From positions 1 to 9,968 of the forward strand of contig JAQTWS010000015.1 of the NCBI GenBank assembly GCA_028689175.1: 9,968 bases of DNA. The letters are read 5' to 3'. Position 1 is the stretch's first letter; every line of letters begins with the position of its first letter. A program made the position numbers and the translations under genes. This DNA comes from Minisyncoccota bacterium. GTDB lineage: Bacteria > Patescibacteriota > Minisyncoccia > Minisyncoccales > Minisyncoccaceae. The notes below the pieces were generated by a model that saw only the letters and a program-made list of their open reading frames with translations, did no database searches and had not been told where the DNA came from. Positions 5,360 to 9,968 of this stretch are shown piece by piece.

Positions 5360-6561
5360 TGCAACTCTTCCAAAAACTTAGCAATCTCTTTTATTTTAAC
5401 AAGCTCAACTTCATTTTTACCTCTTTTTTTTATTTCAACCGAGTCTTGTTTTAATGTTTTCTCTGAAATAACAATTCTTATAGGAATACCCATTAAATCA
5501 GCGTCAGAAAATTTCTCACCAGGGGTTTTATCTCTATCGTCAAATAACACTTCATACCCTTTATACTCAAGTGCTTTATAAACCATGTCTGTTTCTTTTT
5601 CAGCCTTAATGTTGATCAAATAAATATCATAAGGAGCAACCTCTTTAGGAAATACAATACCCTTTCCATCATTAAAAACCTCAACAATTGTTCCTAAAAG
5701 TCTTGATATCCCAAGACCATAGCATCCCATAACAACATGCTCATCATTTATTTTAAAATTAAAAGCTTCAGCATACTTTGTTCCTAATTTAAAAATATTG
5801 CCAACTTCAATTGATTTCTTTTCTTCAAAAACACTATTTCCACAATTTGGACATTTGTCTTGCTCAACCTCTTTATTTAAAGCTAGTCCACATTTTTTAC
5901 AAATAAATATAATATCTTCTCCAGCGTTTGTAATTGTTTGAAACTCATGAGAATAACCTTTTGTAAAAGCTCCTCCTCCTGCAAGAGTTAAATATGTATA
6001 ATCTTTAAGTCCGCATCTTTCATAAATTTTAAGATAAGCCTTCTTAACTTTTTCATAATAATCATCCAAATCCTCGTTTGTTAAATGAAAAGAATAAAGA
6101 TCTTTCATAATAAATTCCCTTCCTCTCAATATTCCTGATTTAGCTCTTGGTTCATTTCTATATTTTGTTTGTATTTGATAAATATATTTAGGGAAATCTT
6201 TTTCCGAATTCAAAAACTTTTGAGCAAGTGGAGTTATAATTTCTTCGTGTGTCCAGCCAAGACCATAATTATCACCATCTATTTTATACATTTCTTTAAC
6301 TTGCCATCTACCTGTCTTTTCCCAATTATTTTTTGGATGAAGTCCTGGCATTAAAAGCTCCTCACCACCGATTTTATTCATTTCTTCTCTTACAATATTC
6401 TGTATTTTTTGAATTGCCTTAAATCCTAATGGTAGATATGTATATATACCTGCCCCTAATTTATCAATAAAACCAGCTCTAATTAAAAGCTTGGCATTAA
6501 GACTTATCTCCCCTTTTGGATCTTCTTTTTGTGTTTTAGAAAATAATCTGGTTGCTTTCAT
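5356..6561 (-). CDS. proS: Prolyl-tRNA synthetase, compact form with a four-cysteine knuckle in place of the editing insertion
   Basis: This class II synthetase charges tRNA-Pro with proline in the cytoplasm. Motifs: motif 1 GGEELLMPGLHP (65-76), the proline-site loop WTHEE (103-107), motif 2 KYRNEPRAKSGILRGREF with MKDLYSF (133-158), and motif 3 GCYGLGISRLLG (279-290). A C-terminal anticodon-binding domain starts near VAPYDIYLI (308) and includes DDRDKTPGEKFSDAD. Bacterial-type ProRS is usually about 570 residues, with an editing (INS) domain of about 180 residues between motifs 2 and 3. Here, at 401 residues, that slot holds only about 30 residues with C221-x2-C224 and C237-x2-C240, which look like a small zinc ribbon. 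INS-dependent clearance of mischarged Ala-tRNA-Pro is therefore probably absent. The flanks of the deletion (SHEFQTITNAGED before it, IEVGNIFKLGTKYAEAFN after it) match the bacterial-type enzyme. The start is 4 nt after the rseP stop, without a Shine-Dalgarno sequence. The gene ends with TGA, and a second in-frame TGA follows two codons later. Confidence 0.96.
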   Translation of the reverse strand: MKATRLFSKTQKEDPKGEISLNAKLLIRAGFIDKLGAGIYTYLPLGFKAIQKIQNIVREEMNKIGGEELLMPGLHPKNNWEKTGRWQVKEMYKIDGDNYGLGWTHEEIITPLAQKFLNSEKDFPKYIYQIQTKYRNEPRAKSGILRGREFIMKDLYSFHLTNEDLDDYYEKVKKAYLKIYERCGLKDYTYLTLAGGGAFTKGYSHEFQTITNAGEDIIFICKKCGLALNKEVEQDKCPNCGNSVFEEKKSIEVGNIFKLGTKYAEAFNFKINDEHVVMGCYGLGISRLLGTIVEVFNDGKGIVFPKEVAPYDIYLINIKAEKETDMVYKALEYKGYEVLFDDRDKTPGEKFSDADLMGIPIRIVISEKTLKQDSVEIKKRGKNEVELVKIKEIAKFLEELH

Positions 6562-6565
6562 TTTT

Positions 6566-7687
6566 TTAAAATATTAAATCTTTAAACTGGAAAACATCTT
6601 TAATAACTATAAGGATTCCTAAAATCATTAAAAATAAAAACCCAGCTCCATCAATTTTTTCACTAAGTTCGTCTGTAAAAAATCTTGGATTAATTTTTTG
6701 AAATATTAAATAAATGCATTTCCCTCCATCAAGAGCTGGTAATGGTAATAAGTTAGTGATAGCAAGAGCAAGTGAAATAATGGCGGTTATATTTAACATA
6801 AACATAAAACCTTCGCTTAAGCTAATTTTAGTTATCGCAAAAATCCCAATTGGTCCAGCAACCGCATTTGCTGCAACAGATAAATCTTTTTGTGTAAACG
6901 ATTTAGCTATCATATCTCCTAATGTAGACAAAGAATAATCTGTAAAATTATATGTATGGAATACTCCAGAAAAAATCTTATCTCCCAAATTATCATTATA
7001 TGAAAGTTCAGCAATGTTGCTATAACCAACACCTATCTTGTCTTCATTGTTATTAACAATATGAGTTGTTTCTTCTTTAGTCTCTCTATTTTTTGTTAGA
7101 ACTGCAATAGCCTCTCCTTTTGTTTTATTTAAAATATCCTTAAGTTCATTCGCGTTTTCAACTCTTTCTCCATTTATTTCTAAAATAATTTCATTCTGTT
7201 TTAAACCTCCCAAGCTAGCAGGAGAATTTTCCTCAACCCCTCCAATAAGTAAATAGTTTTCTTGATGTCCAAAAGGAAATTCGTATTCTGGATTAATAAG
7301 CCCTATATTTGAATTAAAATTAGAAGAAAAAAGAACAATATAGAAAAGAAAAGCTGAAAGTAAAAAATTACCAACAACCCCAGCTATTATAATTAAAAGT
7401 TTTTGTCCTGTACTTTTAGAAGTAAAACTACTTGGATCGTTTTCATTTTCTGTGGGAGCGCTTTCCCCATAAATTTTATTATAACCCCCAAAAGGTATAG
7501 ATCCTATTCCAAATAAGGTCTCCCCTATTTTCTTTTTCCAAATAAAAGGAGGAAAACCTATTGCAAATTCAATAACCTTAGTTTTTGTCTTTTTTGCACC
7601 TAAAAAATGCCCTAGTTCATGAGCTGAAACAACTATGGTTATAATAAGTGCAAAAACTATTAATGCTAATAAAAAATCTAAAATCAT
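6566..7687 (-). CDS. rseP: Site-2 intramembrane zinc metalloprotease, RseP/M50 family
   Basis: This is a 373-residue multipass membrane protein. The first transmembrane helix carries HELGH at residues 23-27 (two zinc ligands and the catalytic glutamate). A second hydrophobic segment with AGVVGNFLLSAFLFY lies near residues 107-121. A single PDZ domain follows (about 145-220; SPASLGGLKQNEIILEING is the typical carboxylate-binding and core region). The third catalytic motif, LLPLPALDGGK, sits near residue 320 and supplies the third zinc ligand, followed by a final hydrophobic helix. The family cleaves single-span membrane proteins, such as anti-sigma factors after site-1 cleavage or remnant signal peptides. 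No sigma/anti-sigma pair is visible here, so the substrate is unknown. It has one PDZ domain, whereas E. coli RseP (450 residues) has two. It begins in an ATGA overlap with frr and ends 4 nt before proS. Confidence 0.93.
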   Translation of the reverse strand: MILDFLLALIVFALIITIVVSAHELGHFLGAKKTKTKVIEFAIGFPPFIWKKKIGETLFGIGSIPFGGYNKIYGESAPTENENDPSSFTSKSTGQKLLIIIAGVVGNFLLSAFLFYIVLFSSNFNSNIGLINPEYEFPFGHQENYLLIGGVEENSPASLGGLKQNEIILEINGERVENANELKDILNKTKGEAIAVLTKNRETKEETTHIVNNNEDKIGVGYSNIAELSYNDNLGDKIFSGVFHTYNFTDYSLSTLGDMIAKSFTQKDLSVAANAVAGPIGIFAITKISLSEGFMFMLNITAIISLALAITNLLPLPALDGGKCIYLIFQKINPRFFTDELSEKIDGAGFLFLMILGILIVIKDVFQFKDLIF

Positions 7688-8235
7688 GCTTCTAATTCTT
7701 TTTTCTTATTTTTAACTAATTCGTCTATTTTTTGATTATAACTATCTACAACTTTTTGAAGTTCATCTTTCGCCTTAAACTTATTATCTTCTGAAATTTG
7801 ACCTTCCTTTTCTAACTTTTGAATAGTTGACCATGTCTCATCTCTATACTTTCTAATAGTCTTTTTTGCGCCATCGTCAATTTGTCCTACCATTCTTATC
7901 ATATCTTTTCTTACATCTTCAGTTAATTCTGGCATGCTTATCCAGACTCCATTTGAATCTGTTACTGGAGAAAGTGCTGTATTTGCTTGAATCGCGCGAG
8001 CAATAGGTTCAATGTATGATTTATCCCATGGCTCAACTCTTAATTTTTTAGGTTGAGCTATAGATATAGCTGCCAATTGTTTGAGTGGCATTTTTGAACC
8101 AAAAACATCTACTAATGTATTTTCAACAAGTGCTGGATTTGCGCGCCCTGTTCTTACGCTCATTAATTTTTGAGTAACATAGTTTAATGCTTTCTCAAAT
8201 TCTGGTTTAATAGATTCTATTTGTTCTTTATACAT
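7684..8235 (-). CDS. frr: Ribosome recycling factor
   Basis: RRF acts with EF-G to split the post-termination ribosome and release mRNA and tRNA. At 183 residues this is the standard full length (E. coli has 185). Recognisable blocks are SVRTGRANPALVE near residues 27-39, VDVFGSKMPLKQLAAIS, LRVEPWDKS, the SPVTDSNGVWISMPELTEDVRKD region (domain I/II hinge and following), IRKYRDE (conserved arginine) and GQISEDNKFKAKDELQK. The last 40 residues form the long helix of the three-helix bundle. The ATG start is 3 nt after the holB stop and has no Shine-Dalgarno sequence; its upstream context is AT only. It ends GAA-GCA-TGA, and the TGA shares an ATGA overlap with the start of the site-2 protease gene, a strong sign of translational coupling. 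This is one of the three TGA stops that show the standard code is used here. Confidence 0.97.
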   Translation of the reverse strand: MYKEQIESIKPEFEKALNYVTQKLMSVRTGRANPALVENTLVDVFGSKMPLKQLAAISIAQPKKLRVEPWDKSYIEPIARAIQANTALSPVTDSNGVWISMPELTEDVRKDMIRMVGQIDDGAKKTIRKYRDETWSTIQKLEKEGQISEDNKFKAKDELQKVVDSYNQKIDELVKNKKKELEA

Positions 8236-8238
8236 ATA

Positions 8239-9159
8239 TTATATATTAATCATTAAATTTTCTAATAATAATTTTTTATTTGTATTTGTATTATTAAAAT
8301 AATATTTAGTTTTTTGTATTTCCTCAATAATATTTTTAATTTCTAAAAGAGAGTAATCCTTAAAACTTCCACTATCTTTATTAAATATTTTTAAAAACAT
8401 TAATTTTCTAAAAAATCTTTCAAATATGTCCAAAACTTCAAAAACTACCTCTTTGTCTTCATAAATCTCTTTAACATATTCAAACCTCTTGTCAAATTCT
8501 TGATCTTTAATTTGTTCTAAATATTTAATTGTTTTAGAAAAGAATTCTCTTTTTGAGACATCATTCAAAAACTCTATTGCCTGTCCAACTTTTCCTCCTG
8601 AAAAAATACTTATTTCTTCTGCCTCTCTCTTATCTGTACCCTTCGAAATCAGATATTCTTCTATCTCTTTTCTTGAAACTTTATTAAAGTTTATCTCTTG
8701 AACTCTTGATTTAATTGTTTCTAAAATCATTTCTTTAAAACTTGTAATTAAAATTAAAATAGAGTTTTCTGGCGGCTCTTCTAGTAGTTTTAAAATACTA
8801 TTTTGAGCATCATTGCCCATTAAATGAGCATTATCAATAATAGCGATCTTTTTTTTATTACTATAACTCTTAAGCCTTAAAAATTCTCTAACCGCCCTTA
8901 TTTTATCAATTTCAATATTATTATTTTCATCAGAAACAAAATATAAATCAGGAGAAATCCTTTTATCAATATCTGTGCATGTCTTGCAAGCTTGGCAAGC
9001 ATTGTTATCACATAAAATTAATTTTGCAAAAGCAAAAGCAAGAGTCTTTTTCCCCACCATATCTTCTCCTACAAAAAGGAAAGCATGTGGTATTTTCTTA
9101 TTCAAAAATACTTTTATTAAAAATTCTTTTTGTTTTTCATGCCCTATAATATTATTCAT
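8239..9159 (-). CDS. holB: DNA polymerase III delta' subunit (clamp loader)
   Basis: This is a 306-residue AAA+ protein of the clamp-loader family. Delta' is the stator subunit of the complex that loads the beta sliding clamp during replication. Motifs in order: IGHE near residue 5; P-loop GEDMVGKKT (31-39); a zinc-knuckle cysteine set C50, C55, C58, C61; a degenerate Walker B with IAIIDNAH (105-112), lacking the catalytic glutamate as expected for delta'; LKLLEEPP (123-130); and a sensor-1 region SRVQ (151-154), where the family usually has SRCQ. The C-terminal third is lysine/glutamate-rich and helical, consistent with the collar domain. DnaX is excluded by the short length and the degenerate Walker B. 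The start ATG lies inside the murA end (8-nt overlap), with a weak AAGGG about 6 nt upstream. The stop is 3 nt before frr. The delta' assignment is firm at family level; an ungapped role in the holoenzyme is inference. Confidence 0.87.
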   Translation of the reverse strand: MNNIIGHEKQKEFLIKVFLNKKIPHAFLFVGEDMVGKKTLAFAFAKLILCDNNACQACKTCTDIDKRISPDLYFVSDENNNIEIDKIRAVREFLRLKSYSNKKKIAIIDNAHLMGNDAQNSILKLLEEPPENSILILITSFKEMILETIKSRVQEINFNKVSRKEIEEYLISKGTDKREAEEISIFSGGKVGQAIEFLNDVSKREFFSKTIKYLEQIKDQEFDKRFEYVKEIYEDKEVVFEVLDIFERFFRKLMFLKIFNKDSGSFKDYSLLEIKNIIEEIQKTKYYFNNTNTNKKLLLENLMINI

Positions 9160-9968
9160 ACTTTACCCTTTTGATATTAGCCCCGATTTTCTTTAATTTT
9201 TTATCAATTTCTTCATAACCTCTATCAACCTGATAAACATCCCTTATAACTGTCTTACCTCTTGCAATTAAACCGGCTGTAATAAGAGAAGCTCCAGCCC
9301 TTAGATCAAATGAACCCAAATCTGCACCATAAAGATTTGAAGGACCTGAAATAATTGCTCTATGCGGGTCTGAAAAGAATATATCTACTCCCATTTTTCT
9401 AAGTCCTTTTAAGTATTCGAGTCTTCCATCATACAAAGGATCATGAATAACGGTTGCCCCCCTAGCCTGACTCGCTAAAACTCCAAATAAAGGAAGTAAA
9501 TCAGAAGGAAGTCCTGGATAAGGCATGCTTTGAATCCTATCTATTTTAAACTTTTCCCAAGGAACTATTTGAACTGAACCAATATCCTCGTCCTGCTTAT
9601 CAATTTTGATTGTTAATCCTGCATTTTTTAATATTTTTAAAGGAAAGTATAAATAATTTAATTCAACATTTTTAACAACTATATCTCCTTTTGTAACAGC
9701 CGCAAGTATAATGTATGTTCCTGCCTCAATAGGATCATACATCATTTTATGCTCAAATCCGCTCAATTCTTTTTTTCCGCTAATTTTTAATTCATGAAAA
9801 CCAACTTCAATTTGAACTCCCATCTTTCTTAAAACTTTAACAAGTTCCATTGAAGGATAGTCCATATCTGCCATCTTCACAGTTATTGTGCCTTCATTTA
9901 AAGCAGCAAATAAAAGTATATTCTCTGTTGTCGTTACGCTAATTTCATTTAAAATTATTGTTTTTCTT
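9152..9968 (-). CDS. murA: UDP-N-acetylglucosamine 1-carboxyvinyltransferase (MurA), C-terminal part, cut by window edge
   Basis: MurA transfers enolpyruvate from PEP to UDP-GlcNAc, the first committed cytoplasmic step of peptidoglycan synthesis. About 271 residues are visible of a family usually near 420. The frame stays open to the right edge (it reads KTIILNEISVTTTENILL before the first in-frame start-like GTG at 9880), so that GTG is internal and the true start lies outside. The visible part matches the second half of the EPT/RTPC fold. It includes TTTEN and EAGTYIILAA, PGLPSDL (aspartate equivalent to the E. coli MurA catalytic Asp305), YDGRLEYL (substrate arginine), DLRAGASL (Arg371 equivalent) and VDRGYEEI (Arg397 equivalent). 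The catalytic Cys/Asp115 loop is not in view, so fosfomycin sensitivity cannot be judged. The end, RVKYE-TAA, overlaps the holB start by 8 nt, which suggests translational coupling. AroA (EPSP synthase) is the related alternative, but the DLRAGASL and DRGYEEI signatures favour MurA. Confidence 0.93.
   Translation of the reverse strand, partial: RKTIILNEISVTTTENILLFAALNEGTITVKMADMDYPSMELVKVLRKMGVQIEVGFHELKISGKKELSGFEHKMMYDPIEAGTYIILAAVTKGDIVVKNVELNYLYFPLKILKNAGLTIKIDKQDEDIGSVQIVPWEKFKIDRIQSMPYPGLPSDLLPLFGVLASQARGATVIHDPLYDGRLEYLKGLRKMGVDIFFSDPHRAIISGPSNLYGADLGSFDLRAGASLITAGLIARGKTVIRDVYQVDRGYEEIDKKLKKIGANIKRVKYE

Noticed and set aside
9152..9880. A complete 242-residue MurA-like protein starting with GTG at 9880
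   Set aside because: The frame continues without a stop to the window edge and the upstream residues match MurA, so the start is outside the window.

Overview
This window is AT-rich (roughly 30% GC judged by eye, not computed). Every supported gene lies on the minus strand, so transcription runs from the right edge to the left. The gene content suggests a Candidate Phyla Radiation bacterium, most likely of the Parcubacteria/Patescibacteria group. Three things point there: a cluster of prepilin-like proteins fused to LamG domains with an SFTLIELLVV-type N-terminus, a very compact prolyl-tRNA synthetase in which a small four-cysteine knuckle replaces the usual editing insertion, and tightly packed housekeeping genes with few recognisable Shine-Dalgarno sequences. 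The taxonomic placement is inference. TGA is used as a normal stop at three gene ends (frr, proS and the leftmost pilin), which argues against the UGA=glycine lineages.

Right part (about 9968 down to 4262): a compact housekeeping block in transcription order murA (C-terminal two thirds; cut by the window edge), holB-like DNA polymerase III delta' subunit, frr, rseP-like site-2 protease, proS and mreB. The first five genes overlap or lie within 4 nt of each other, so they look like one operon. mreB follows after 32 nt, and a promoter-like sequence spans the end of proS. The block joins peptidoglycan precursor synthesis (MurA), cell-shape control (MreB), the replication clamp loader (HolB), ribosome recycling, tRNA charging and intramembrane proteolysis. 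It keeps the frr-rseP-proS order known from many bacteria but lacks the uppS, cdsA and dxr genes often found between frr and rseP.

Left part (4230 down to 1): a small family of pseudopilin-LamG genes. One intact gene (3322-4230) directly follows mreB. A second overlaps it by 11 nt and is interrupted by a single in-frame TGA (2433-3332). A third intact one sits at the left end (20-889). The copies share nearly identical 5' ends, and two share nearly identical 3' ends, while the LamG cores have diverged strongly. All keep the same three cysteines. This looks like duplication with end homogenisation and core diversification of a surface pilin or adhesin.

Between the second and third pilin genes sits a 478-residue AAA_14/DUF4143-like ATPase (935-2371). 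It has its own good promoter-like sequence, whose -10 hexamer lies inside a perfect 8-bp inverted repeat, a plausible operator. It is the clearest accessory element here. No RNA genes, CRISPR arrays, insertion sequences or gene-free stretches longer than about 60 nt were seen.
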